In this document: piece by piece, positions 34,600-43,198 of the stretch
Numbering within the stretch: the first letter of the stretch is position 1
Layout: the number at the start of each line of letters is the position of its first letter
Source: Calditrichota bacterium
Lineage (GTDB): Bacteria; Calditrichota; Calditrichia; Calditrichales; Calditrichaceae
Reading direction: 5' to 3'
NCBI GenBank assembly: GCA_024278755.1
Contig: JAJRSO010000023.1
Coordinates: 45,201 to 109,200, forward strand
Length of the DNA: 64,000 nucleotides
Program-made: the position numbers and the translations under genes
Notes under the pieces: model-generated
Seen by the model: only the letters and a program-made list of their open reading frames with translations
Database searches by the model: none
Told to the model about the DNA's origin: nothing

Positions 34600-34661
34600 A
34601 ATAGCTCTTTTGGTTTTTTTGAGTTTGCCTGTGTGTCGGCAAAAAAACCAAATGTGCTATT
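34600..34661. repeat. Long imperfect hairpin between HsdR-like and HNH genes
   Basis: The arms AATAGCTCTTTTGGTTTTTT (from 34600) and GGCAAAAAAACCAAATGTGC (from 34638, continuing to CTATT) fold into a long stem with two internal loops and an inner TTTGCC/GGCAAA pairing. It lies just upstream of the HsdR-like gene. A minus-strand frame of 50-63 codons crosses it (to 34560), but that is more likely structure than protein. It may be a second recombination-type or regulatory site. Confidence 0.5.
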
Positions 34662-34740
34662 TGTGCGGTGGCTTTCCATCTCTAATTTTCTATTTGCTAA
34701 CAAAATTTTCATTGTATCATTTCTCTTTTTTGCATGAAGC

Positions 34741-34870
34741 ACAACGGTCAAGTGTATGAGCGGTGGCGGGGTTTTTCGTGCTTCTGTTCGTTCTTACACT
34801 ACCGTTTATTTTATTCATATTTGTTTCATTTTTAGCACTTTGCCCGCCATTGCTTATACACAATGTTGTA
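34741..34870 (-). other. attC-like integron recombination site
   Basis: Read on the gene strand, the site begins with ACAAC and ends with GTTGT, and inside these the arms GTGTATAAGC/TGGCGGG and CCCGCCA/GCTCATACAC pair in an imperfect hairpin with unpaired bases and a variable centre of about 45 bases. Size (about 130 bp), end motifs and orientation at the 3' side of the HNH gene all fit attC. The outer sequence GGCTTACAAC at this end is the complement of GTTGTAAGCC at the other edge of the gene (36141-36150), as expected of an excisable cassette. No integrase is in the window. Confidence 0.6.
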
Positions 34871-34878
34871 AGCCGTTT

Positions 34879-36117
34879 TTATTCATTTTCTTCCAATTCA
34901 TTTTCATCAGGCAATATTATTTCAGATTTTCCATGAATTTCATCATGACATTTTGAACAAAGTATCATTATATTCCCAATTTCTGTTTTTCCTCCATCTG
35001 CATATCTTGTTTTATGGTGGTATTCGGCTTCTTTGTAATCTTTAAATTCAACTCCACATAATTCACATTGTTGTTTCTTCGCAAAAATTGCATTTTTTTC
35101 TTCATCAGATATTTGTCTTCTGTCGTCCAATTCATCAAGTGGATGTTTTGCTAAAAATTCCTTTATTAAAATATCTCTTCTTAGCATTATTATTTTTTCT
35201 GACCACCCCCCCCGCACATTATCATAAAAACGTTGATAGTTTACATTTGATTTTCTAAAATCTTCATTGTAAACCTTACTATGAAAACTTTTAATAAAAT
35301 TGAAAATATCTTTTTCTTTTCCTACCAGTGAATGTGTCAATTTTAAGTCTCTAACCATTGTATATACAGCGATAATCCATGCATGCTTTTCTAAAAATTT
35401 ATAATTTCCAGGGGTTGCTGGAAAACATTTTTCTAAAAAGTTTAAAACTGATTTAGCATTTTTGAATTCTTTTGAGTTCTCATCTAAATCTTTGTAATTA
35501 TCGAAAAATGAATATAATTCATTTGAGCCGCATTGTTTTGCTCCGAATTTTTCATAAAAAAGAATTCTTGCTGTATCAGGGTAAACGCCATATCTGTTTT
35601 TCGCAACTCCTACTGATTTTTCAATAAAATTGTGTTTGGCTAATTTCCTCATTAAATTCACAATAGTTCCAGGCTTAGCATTTAACCGTTCTCCAAGACT
35701 TAAAGGTTTCCCTCGTTGTAAGCGACTAAAAATCAAACGAACTCTTTCATCGTCATAATCTTCCATTATATGAAAGTTTAACTCATAATCTAAAAAGTTT
35801 TGTTTTTCAGTGTCTCCTAAGGCATTCTCTCCATTAAAAGTTTTTCCTTTTAATCTTTTACCAGAAAATTTTTCGCTTAACTTCAACTTGTTATCATAGA
35901 ATTCCGAAATACATGTTAATCTTTGTTGTCCATCTACAATATAATAAACATCCTCATCCGATTTATAATTTAAGAAAAAAACGGGCATTGGTTCTCCCCT
36001 TAAAATAGTATCAATAAGACATTGTTTATCTTCACGAGACCATGCGTCATTTGGTCTTTGATATGTATAGTCAATTTTATACTTGTTTCGATTGTTAATG
36101 TAATCTTGTATCTTCAT
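34879..36117 (-). CDS. DUF262-HNH nuclease, GmrSD-like
   Basis: This 412-residue protein begins with a DUF262/GmrS-type ParB-like domain (IDYTYQRPNDAWSREDKQCL, then the hallmark VDGQQRLT at residues 61-68) and ends with an HNH nuclease (CELCGVEF, EYHHKTRYADGG, CSKCHDEIHG; residues about 345-400) with a zinc Cys4 set. The combination is typical of type IV-like restriction enzymes that cut modified phage DNA; here both halves are in one shorter chain. The gene appears to sit in an integron-type cassette. Phage defence is the likely role, inferred from family and setting. Confidence 0.85.
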   Translation of the reverse strand: MKIQDYINNRNKYKIDYTYQRPNDAWSREDKQCLIDTILRGEPMPVFFLNYKSDEDVYYIVDGQQRLTCISEFYDNKLKLSEKFSGKRLKGKTFNGENALGDTEKQNFLDYELNFHIMEDYDDERVRLIFSRLQRGKPLSLGERLNAKPGTIVNLMRKLAKHNFIEKSVGVAKNRYGVYPDTARILFYEKFGAKQCGSNELYSFFDNYKDLDENSKEFKNAKSVLNFLEKCFPATPGNYKFLEKHAWIIAVYTMVRDLKLTHSLVGKEKDIFNFIKSFHSKVYNEDFRKSNVNYQRFYDNVRGGWSEKIIMLRRDILIKEFLAKHPLDELDDRRQISDEEKNAIFAKKQQCELCGVEFKDYKEAEYHHKTRYADGGKTEIGNIMILCSKCHDEIHGKSEIILPDENELEENE

Positions 36118-36140
36118 AATAATTTCCTTTTTATTTTAAT

Positions 36141-36152
36141 GGCTTACAACAT
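36141..36152 (-). other. 5' boundary of the putative HNH gene cassette
   Basis: GGCTTACAACAT here is the exact inverted copy of ATGTTGTAAGCC at 34863-34874. In integron cassettes the first bases after the crossover (G/TTRRRY) are complementary to the R'' end of the cassette's own attC. A full attC is not recognisable upstream, though a palindrome TATAGT-GGG-ACTATA lies at 36171-36185. Confidence 0.45.
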
Positions 36153-36365
36153 TCTTTATACACGCATTGTTTATAGTGGGACTATATGTTATAATTCTTT
36201 TCGTATATTCCGAAGTATTTCGTTTATTGTTCAGTTTATACGTTTTAATAGCCTATTCAAATATATGAAAAAGAATTAAATTAATTATTTCAAGGCTTAT
36301 ACTATCTGTTTATCCAAAGAGAGCAATGGTATTTTTTAATTTTTTGCGCAAAGTAAAAAATGGTT

Positions 36366-37691
36366 TTAGGCGCCAGTTGTATTTTTATCTATCTCCGCTT
36401 CCCACTGCTGTTCAATCAGCGCCAGGCGGTTAATTTGATTGGTGCCTTCGTAAATCTGCGCCAGACGCGCATCACGCAGTCCGCGCTCCACGCCGTTGGT
36501 CTGAACGTAACCGTGATCGCCCATTAATTCCACCGCTTTATTGGAAACCTCCCAGGCTGTATCGGTGGCAAAAACCTTTGCGGCCGAAGCGGCTGCCTGG
36601 TTGCTGCGCAGTTCACCGCAGCTATGCCAGACCAGAGCCCGCGCCGCCCATAACCGGATCAGCATATCTGCTAATTCTAACTGTACGTCCTGATAATCGA
36701 TTAAGCGTTTGGGACCCAAATTGGTTTCCCGGCAGAATGCCAGCGTACGCTCAAAGGCCCCGCGTGCCTGTCCCAAAGCCATGGCTCCGACCACGGAACG
36801 GGAATAATTGAGTACATTGCGATTGATGGCCCAGCCTGCGCGCAGTTTTCCAACCACGTTACGGGATGGTACAAACACGTCTTCCAAAATGATTTCCGAA
36901 GCATCGGAGGGGCGCTGGCCCATTTTGCGTTCCTGCCGGCCAACGGAAACGCCATTCATTTTTTTATCAATTAAAAAGCAGGTCCACGATTCCAGGCCTT
37001 CTCCTTTCAGCTTGGCAAAGACGGTAATTTTTTGCGCCAGCGCTCCATTGGAAATAAAGACTTTCCGTCCGTTTAACAACCAGCCCTTATTTGTCTTTTT
37101 TGCGGTGGTAATCAGCCGCGCCGCCGCGCCGCCTTCCGTATCTTCCACATCGGAACCGGCGGATGGCTCGGTGATGGCAAAGGCCATCAAAACCGGGTTG
37201 CGGGTCATCGCTTTCATATGCAGCGGTGCAAAATGACGCAGGATGGAGGGCAGGTGCCCGGACAGCAATAGCGGGGCAATGCCGAGATAATGGGCCATCA
37301 ACTGCAGACCGATCCCGCCGCTTTCTACGGAAAATTCTTCCCCAATCAGCGCAGTCTGCATTACCGCGCTGCGCAAAAAAGGCAGAATGCTGGCCCGGCC
37401 GAGAGGCGGCGTAAACAGAAGCGATAAAAATCCCCGGCCGGCCGCTTCACGAAGTAAAGGCCTCGGATCATAGCGGTGGTGATTTAAATCGGCCTCAATG
37501 GCCACGGGGCGAATGACTTCCTGCGCAAACTGCCGCGCCCGTTTACGCCATTTGCGCTCGCCATAAGAGAGCGTGCGGTTATCCCGTTCCCAGATGGTCA
37601 AAGGACGGACGTCGGTCAGCCAGCGGCCGATGCGGTTCATATTTTGCCGGGCGGCGGGCAGCTTTAACTGTTCTAATCGATCCTGTGTCAT
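36366..37691 (-). CDS. Acyl-CoA dehydrogenase
   Basis: This 441-residue FAD-dependent enzyme oxidises acyl-CoA to enoyl-CoA. The FAD/substrate segment reads AFAITEPSAGSDVEDTEGGA, then NGRKVFISNGA. The catalytic Glu sits in AQIYEGTNQINRLAL. The open frame runs further upstream to 37871, but the ATG at 37691 overlaps the stop of the preceding gene (ATGA), making it the best start and showing coupled translation. Its GC content is higher than that of the island to its left. Physiological substrate is unknown; the pairing with another dehydrogenase homologue suggests a heteromeric or stepwise acyl-CoA pathway. Confidence 0.9.
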   Translation of the reverse strand: MTQDRLEQLKLPAARQNMNRIGRWLTDVRPLTIWERDNRTLSYGERKWRKRARQFAQEVIRPVAIEADLNHHRYDPRPLLREAAGRGFLSLLFTPPLGRASILPFLRSAVMQTALIGEEFSVESGGIGLQLMAHYLGIAPLLLSGHLPSILRHFAPLHMKAMTRNPVLMAFAITEPSAGSDVEDTEGGAAARLITTAKKTNKGWLLNGRKVFISNGALAQKITVFAKLKGEGLESWTCFLIDKKMNGVSVGRQERKMGQRPSDASEIILEDVFVPSRNVVGKLRAGWAINRNVLNYSRSVVGAMALGQARGAFERTLAFCRETNLGPKRLIDYQDVQLELADMLIRLWAARALVWHSCGELRSNQAAASAAKVFATDTAWEVSNKAVELMGDHGYVQTNGVERGLRDARLAQIYEGTNQINRLALIEQQWEAEIDKNTTGA

Positions 37692-38821
37692 ACGTCTTCT
37701 TCCAGTCCGCTGATTAAGCGCTTTAAATAGAGGGGAGATCCGGCCATCGCTTTTAGAACCGTCATATCGCGCAGCCGTTTTTCCATTCCGTAGTCTTCCA
37801 TATAGCCGTAGCCGCCCATGGTTTGCAGGGAATCGGTAACCGCAACCGAGAGCAGACGCATCGCTTGCCATTTAAGCATCGCGGCCTGGCGCACCTGGGT
37901 AAGCGTCCATTCCGTAACTGCGTTCCACGCGTTTAACAGCGCGTCGACGGTTTGGATATTTGTTTCCGCTCCGGCAAACAGCCCGCGGATTGCATCGTGT
38001 TCATTAATAAGGCTACCGCCCTGGTAACGCTGCCGCGCATAGTCTTTTGCGGATGCCAAGGCCCTGCGGGCGGTTCCCAGTCCAATGGCCGAAAGTCCCA
38101 GCCAGTTAAGGATTAAAATGTTATGCAGCGTATCTGCCGCTTTTGGGCCGGACAAAACCGTATCGTTCTCCAGCGGGATTTGATCGAAATGAAGATGTTC
38201 CACCCGGCAGGCCCGCAGACCGGTTCGGGGAAGGACTTCCGTACGCAGGAGTTTTTGCGTATGCAACGGCAGATTTAACCAGACCCACTGATCTTCACGC
38301 TGTGCCAAAACAAGCAGGCTTTTTGTATCGGGCGGCAGATATACAAACGATTTGCCGCCTTTTAGAATCCATTGGCCGTCTTGTTTGGTCAGCCGGGTTT
38401 CCCATTTTACGGCATGGTAAGCGCCGGGGTTTTTCAAATGGCCGGCAAAAGGAAGACCGAACGATTCCTGCAAAGCCAGCGCGCTTTTTTCAATGTCTGT
38501 ATCCAGTAGATACGTAGCATTTTCCGCCAGGCCGCGAAAATGGAAGCAGGTCGCTGTTCCGGCGCAGGATTCCGCCAGAAGCGCCAGCATTTGCAGAGAA
38601 AGACCGCTATTTTGTTCCAAATCCTTTCCCCAGATTCCGTATGTATTTTCGGAGGAGGCCAGCAGCCCCGCTGCATCGGCCTGTTCGAAAATTTTTGGGA
38701 TTTTGCTTAAATCACCATCGGAAAATTCGGCGCTCATTACCGGCCGGATAGTTTGCCGGGAGAATTTTTGCGTTAACTGTAAAAATGCCTGCGCTTCTTG
38801 TTGGGAGAGATGTTCGCTCAT
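37688..38821 (-). CDS. Acyl-CoA dehydrogenase-like protein without the catalytic Glu
   Basis: This 377-residue protein has the acyl-CoA dehydrogenase layout: an N-terminal helical domain, a middle beta domain (WILKGGKSFVYLPPDTKSLL) and a C-terminal helical domain with TMGGYGYMEDYGMEKRLRD, the usual FAD-site signature. Where the partner has IYEGT this protein has LKAMAGS, so the catalytic Glu is missing. The middle domain also lacks the usual TEPxAGSD motif. It may be a structural partner of the downstream enzyme, use another base, or have a different reaction. Confidence 0.8.
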   Translation of the reverse strand: MSEHLSQQEAQAFLQLTQKFSRQTIRPVMSAEFSDGDLSKIPKIFEQADAAGLLASSENTYGIWGKDLEQNSGLSLQMLALLAESCAGTATCFHFRGLAENATYLLDTDIEKSALALQESFGLPFAGHLKNPGAYHAVKWETRLTKQDGQWILKGGKSFVYLPPDTKSLLVLAQREDQWVWLNLPLHTQKLLRTEVLPRTGLRACRVEHLHFDQIPLENDTVLSGPKAADTLHNILILNWLGLSAIGLGTARRALASAKDYARQRYQGGSLINEHDAIRGLFAGAETNIQTVDALLNAWNAVTEWTLTQVRQAAMLKWQAMRLLSVAVTDSLQTMGGYGYMEDYGMEKRLRDMTVLKAMAGSPLYLKRLISGLEEDV

Positions 38822-39133
38822 AAGCCTTCATTCTGTTAAATGGATCAAAGATATTAAGCAAGATACGAAGCATAGCGGAATTTCTCAACTCGGGATTCAA
38901 TAGGCTGGGGAAAGATAAATAGGCCGCAGATGAACGCGGACGAAACACAGGAAGATAGACGTTTATCAATAAGCTATAAGAGATGCTTAGCCTCTTGCGA
39001 AATTCCTTTTATTCAGGGTGTTGAAAAAATAAAGACATAGAACGCCATAAGTGCAAAGAATAAAAGGAGAAAGGTGTTTTTGCTCATTGTTTGCGCTCAT
39101 TATGGACAAAGGCGATGGGTTCAAAGGTGATTT
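38822..39133. other. Gene-free gap, 312 bases
   Basis: Contains a degenerate trace of the dispersed GCCGC(A/G)GATGAACNCGG-type sequence around 38925 and no credible ORF, tRNA or clear terminator. Confidence 0.5.
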
Positions 39134-40948
39134 TTATACGGCAACGCGCTGTTCTTCCCGCAAAACGATAGCGTTTAGCTCCATCTTCAGTTGATCCAGC
39201 TCTTTTAGAAGTTGCTTTTTTATATCCTGAAATTTCAGGGTGCATTCCGTAAACAATTGTCGGTAGTACTCAATTCCCGCATCTAAATTTTTTTGAAACT
39301 CAAGCAGATAGGCGATCTGTTTTCCATCGGCCGCTTTGGCGTTTTCATTTATTTTGTTTTTAAAGTAGTCCAGGTAAAGTTTTAATTCTTTGATAAACAG
39401 ATGCGGCCGGTCGTTCCGTTTGATAATATTGATTCGTCCGTAAATATGATCCACCATTTTACTAAGCGACCAGGAACCGGAAAAATAGGCCATATTGGGT
39501 CCCGGACAAACGGAGACGCCCGGGCCTTCCACTTTGGTTTCCAGTTTGTTCACTAAAAGCGCCGGAGTACCCAGCCCCACGCAGAGACAGGATTTTTCCG
39601 TAATTTTTTCATACTCGGAATCATGTTCCGCCTGCGGTAAATTCTTTGCGTTCAGTTCTTTTAGTTTCAGACTCTGGTAGTGACGCGAAGCGGTGCAGAT
39701 GGGTTTATCTGTAAATTCCGTATTGAACATAACGTATTTTTTTGGACAGGGGCTGCCGGGGCGTCCTTTGTCTATCCATTGTTGTTTGGCGATATCTTTC
39801 GTGTTTCCGCGCAGGCTGTTAAAGGGAACGCCCAGGGGCGAGATACCGCTTAAATACAAATCTTTTTCTTTTGATTCGGAAAGCAGTTCACGGCTGTGCG
39901 CATCCACATTGGCCACTTCGGGAACCAGCAGGAAAGGCGTGCCCCATCCAACGGAATCCAGCTTATAATGCTCCAGCAGGAACTGGTGCTCTTCGGCGGT
40001 GCCAACGCCGCCCTGAGCCGTAAATCTTACCGGCAGCGGCGTTTCCGGCGAGGCTATATTTTTCTTCTGTAAGGCTTTAATTAAGATTTCGTGCAGGCTG
40101 CTTAATAGCGCTTTTCGTTTTTGGGCGAATTCTTCCAGAATAGGCCCCATTAAAAATCCGTCGGTGGCGAAAGCATGGCCGCCGCAATTCAACCCCGATT
40201 CAATACGGTATTCGGAAACCCACAATCCCTTTTTAGCGAAAAACTTTCCCTGGATAAAAGCGGATCGGTAGTCGCTTACCTTTAAAACGATCTTCTTTTT
40301 AAGGCGTCCTTTTAAATCGGGATAAAAGTCGGCAAATTTTTCGAAATAACTGTACAAACGCGGATTCATTCCCGCCGAAAGAATGATGGAAGCGTCAATT
40401 TTACTGTTCGCAAAACCACGCAGGGCGGCGTGGGCGTCATTGTATTCTATGGGCAGCACTTTATTCTGTTTATAATTGGTAATATCCAGTTTCGTCATAA
40501 TATTAACGTCGATGGAACCCATGGTTAAATGTGTCTGAATATAATCCTGTATCTTTTTTATCGACGCATTTTCGTTCAGCAAATGGGTCAGTTCCTGTTT
40601 TAAACGGGAATAGTCCGGGAGCATATCCAGATATTTCTGAAAGTCTTGACTCTTTTCAGAGAAAGAGGCTTTAATCCGATTAAATTTTTCTCTGATTAAA
40701 TCATCCAGCAAATCGAGATAGGCCGTAATGCGTTTGGCCCGGAAATCCTCCGCGGATTTGTCAATCGGCGTAAACGTTCGCTGGACGCGTTTAGTGTGGA
40801 ACTCGCGCATTTTCTCGATTAATTTGTCATCCAGTAAGGAGAGGGAAGATGAAATTCCAAAGGGCGCCGTTCTTAGCGCCGAATCTATGGTAAAACCAAT
40901 GCCCATAACGGGAATATGAAAAGTATGTTCGTTTTGTGGATGGTTCAT
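39134..40948 (-). CDS. Large conserved protein with NMO-like FMN-barrel motifs
   Basis: This 604-residue cytoplasmic protein starts near IPVMGIGFTIDSALRTAPFG, a pattern of a conserved but uncharacterised family. The middle has SGLNCGGHAFATDGFLMG and RFTAQGGVGTAEEHQFLL, then DSVGWGTPFLLVPEV, which echo the FMN-binding loops of nitronate monooxygenase/2-nitropropane dioxygenase TIM barrels (AGGH, AGGIGTA, GTRF). The final 100 residues are helical. ATG 40948 is chosen over 40981 because CGGGAG lies at the right distance upstream. Function unknown; FMN-dependent oxidoreductase chemistry is an inference from motifs. Confidence 0.7.
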   Translation of the reverse strand: MNHPQNEHTFHIPVMGIGFTIDSALRTAPFGISSSLSLLDDKLIEKMREFHTKRVQRTFTPIDKSAEDFRAKRITAYLDLLDDLIREKFNRIKASFSEKSQDFQKYLDMLPDYSRLKQELTHLLNENASIKKIQDYIQTHLTMGSIDVNIMTKLDITNYKQNKVLPIEYNDAHAALRGFANSKIDASIILSAGMNPRLYSYFEKFADFYPDLKGRLKKKIVLKVSDYRSAFIQGKFFAKKGLWVSEYRIESGLNCGGHAFATDGFLMGPILEEFAQKRKALLSSLHEILIKALQKKNIASPETPLPVRFTAQGGVGTAEEHQFLLEHYKLDSVGWGTPFLLVPEVANVDAHSRELLSESKEKDLYLSGISPLGVPFNSLRGNTKDIAKQQWIDKGRPGSPCPKKYVMFNTEFTDKPICTASRHYQSLKLKELNAKNLPQAEHDSEYEKITEKSCLCVGLGTPALLVNKLETKVEGPGVSVCPGPNMAYFSGSWSLSKMVDHIYGRINIIKRNDRPHLFIKELKLYLDYFKNKINENAKAADGKQIAYLLEFQKNLDAGIEYYRQLFTECTLKFQDIKKQLLKELDQLKMELNAIVLREEQRVAV

Positions 40949-41615
40949 TTGTTGCTCCCGATTAAAACAGAGATTAATCAATTAACATTTCTTTGCTTCA
41001 ATATTTCTTTGTACGATTTCATAAAAACGTTTAACAAATAACATCTGTGAGTCCAGTCTAAAAAGGCATAGCCATCGATTCTCACAGAAAGACACGGATT
41101 GTTTCTATTGAAATTACATTGAATAGATTCGTGTAAATTCGTGGTTTTTATAGTGAACTCATCTGTCCTAAATAAATTAAAAAAATCTATGAATCCGGTT
41201 CTTCACATTTCACCCGGCACAGGGTGGTGCCATTTCTTTTTTTGCCGCGGATGAACACGGTTCTTCACTGATTAAAACCTTATTGTGTCGTTTGATTTAA
41301 ATTAATCGCGTTTATGCGCAGCTAAAAGATCTTTTTACAACACCTTGCCTGCTCCCAATAGACTAATGAAATGCAACGTCTTGAATATTTAGGACAGCTG
41401 TTTTAATACACATTAACGATACAAATCACAGAAAGCTTTGCATCGGTTATATTTGGAAATTGGTATTCGTTATTCAGTATTTTAAATATCCATCATAAAA
41501 TAGATTTGTTTCAATACCGGCGCTCTTTCTGAGCGGTTGCGTTTTTCTAAATAACAATTACCGTTTAAGAAATATTTCGTAAGGTACGCTTAAAAACGGG
41601 ACTTTTACAAAACTA
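40949..41615. other. Gene-free gap with a MITE-like element
   Basis: Holds the first copy of the 114-123 bp element (41048-41161) and, near 41241, a GCCGCGGATGAACACGG trace that recurs at 54911. The rest is AT-rich with no supported gene. Confidence 0.6.
41048..41161. mobile_element. MITE-like element family 1, copy 1
   Basis: 114-bp copy with imperfect terminal inverted repeats (TGAGTCCAGTCTAAAAAGG at one end, matching the complement of the GGTTTTTATAGTGAACTCA end at 14 of 19). It is flanked by TCTG on both sides (41044-41047 and 41162-41165), a likely 4-bp target duplication. Confidence 0.75.
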
Positions 41616-42398
41616 TTACAATTCAATTTCGCCTGTCAAATAGGTAACCGCTTGTCCGCCAATCTCAACGCGGTTTTCCAGATAATTACAAACGAGATAT
41701 CCTCCCCGTTCCGACAACTGCCGGGCGGTCAGGCTGGTTTTATGTAAACGCTGCGCCCAAAAGGGGGTTAGCGTTGTATGCGCGGAGCCGGTCACCGGGT
41801 CTTCGTTAACGCCTACGGCAGGCGCGAAAAAGCGAGAAACAAAATCGACGTCTTTACCCGGAGCCGTTACGATTATTCCCCTTGCGCCGGCGTTTAAAAG
41901 TTTAAAAAAATCCGCTTGTAACTGCTCTATCTGTTTCTGGCTTTCAAATAACAACAGGTAATCGGTTTTACCTTTGAAACTTTCTTTTGGCTGAAAGTTA
42001 AACGCTGTGATTAATGATTCAGGTAGTTCCGCTTTTTTGCATGGATCGGTGGGAAAGTTTAAAATCAGTGATCGCCCTTCTTTTTTTACAGTCAGTAGCC
42101 CGCTTTTGGATTGGAAATGCAGTTTCTCTTTTGGATAATTTAAATGGTTGAATAAAATGTGAGCGGAAGCGAGGGTAGCGTGGCCGCATAAATCGACTTC
42201 CGCCTTTGGCGTAAACCAGCGGATACGAAATTCCTCTTTTTCTTTTACAAAGAAGGCTGTTTCCGATAAGTTATTTTCAAGGGCAATTTTTTGCATCGTT
42301 GCTCTTTCTGGCCATTTTTCAAGCGGACAGACGGCCGCGGGATTTCCTGCGAACAATTTATCCGTAAACGCGTCTACCTGATATATTTTTTGTTTCAT
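41616..42398 (-). CDS. PhzF family isomerase-like protein
   Basis: This 260-residue protein has the PhzF signature at both ends: YQVDAFTDKLFAGNPAAVCPL and NLSETAFFV (with the catalytic Glu) in the N-terminal half, GHATLASAHILF, and NEDPVTGSAHTTLTPFW in the second half. The family is built from two diaminopimelate-epimerase-like lobes. Apart from phenazine-making PhzF, members are of unknown substrate, and no phenazine genes are near. ATG 42398 is preferred over the upstream 42422 because it follows an AGAGGA site and the family N-terminus starts there. Confidence 0.92.
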   Translation of the reverse strand: MKQKIYQVDAFTDKLFAGNPAAVCPLEKWPERATMQKIALENNLSETAFFVKEKEEFRIRWFTPKAEVDLCGHATLASAHILFNHLNYPKEKLHFQSKSGLLTVKKEGRSLILNFPTDPCKKAELPESLITAFNFQPKESFKGKTDYLLLFESQKQIEQLQADFFKLLNAGARGIIVTAPGKDVDFVSRFFAPAVGVNEDPVTGSAHTTLTPFWAQRLHKTSLTARQLSERGGYLVCNYLENRVEIGGQAVTYLTGEIEL

Positions 42399-42832
42399 AT
42401 TATTATTCCTCTGCCCAACCATTTTCTGTTATTGTTTCTGAATTAGAGATATATTCGTTTTTATACAAATATATCGAATATCATTTGCTTCGTATCTGTT
42501 TTTAACAAGTATTGAAAGATTTTAGTAAATACGTGCATCTACTGTAAAAGCCGCTAATTTCACAAATTAACGCGAATGTTTTTAACCGGGCATTAAAAAA
42601 ACAATCCTTCTATCCGTACCTCCGCGTAAATTCGCGGCATTTTCTTCCGTGTTACCCACACAAAACAACATTGTACAAAAAAAACAGTATCGCCGCCAAT
42701 CTTGCATTTGTATTATGTATCATTGTTATAATATGGCGCGATAGTACGGGATATTTGGCAACGAAATTGTTATGAATATATCATATGTAATGAAAAAGAC
42801 TTGAGGCGCATTTGGGGACACATTACCTACAG

Positions 42833-43089
42833 CCGTAAATTCTAAAGTACAAATAACAAAAATAAAATAAATGAGTCCAGTCTAAAAAGGCATAGCTACC
42901 GATTTCCACAGAAAGACACGGATTGTTTTTATTGAAATTATATTGAATTGATTCGTGTAAATTCGGGGTTTTTATAGTGAACTCATAAATATCAAACAAA
43001 AATCACCTTGCAGATACATGTTTAAATCTTATAATTTGGTGCCAAATTTGCTATTTGGCGCTTCCTAAATTTCACTTTAAAAATTTGGG
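42833..43089. mobile_element. MITE-like element family 2, copy 1 (interrupted)
   Basis: Outer ends CCGTAAATTCTAAAGTAC and CTAAATTTCACTTTAAAAATTTGGG-type sequence are imperfect inverted repeats. The centre is split by family 1 copy 2, after which the expected sequence resumes with ATCAAACAAAAATCACC. Confidence 0.7.
42872..42985. mobile_element. MITE-like element family 1, copy 2 (nested)
   Basis: 114-bp copy inserted inside the family 2 element. TAAA occurs directly on both sides (42868-42871 and 42986-42989), supporting insertion with a 4-bp target duplication. Confidence 0.78.
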
Positions 43090-43198
43090 CATAATCCGAT
43101 AAAATGGCGGGACGACTGTTTTTATTGCTAAAACAGGATGGTTTTTCTAAATTTATCCAAGTTAATATTTTCTAATTTTCAAAAGATGAAAGACCAAA

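Larger units (their letters stand above)
42399..43198. other. Gene-free gap with nested MITE-like elements
   Basis: Contains family 2 copy (42833-43089) interrupted by family 1 copy 2. Other sequence is AT-rich, with a GCGAATTTACGCGG-type trace near 42617. No gene or tRNA was recognised. Confidence 0.6.

Noticed and set aside
37692..37871. Upstream extension of the acyl-CoA dehydrogenase frame
   Set aside because: The extra 60 residues are low-complexity and antiparallel to nothing conserved; they lie inside the upstream gene, and the ATGA overlap start fits far better.
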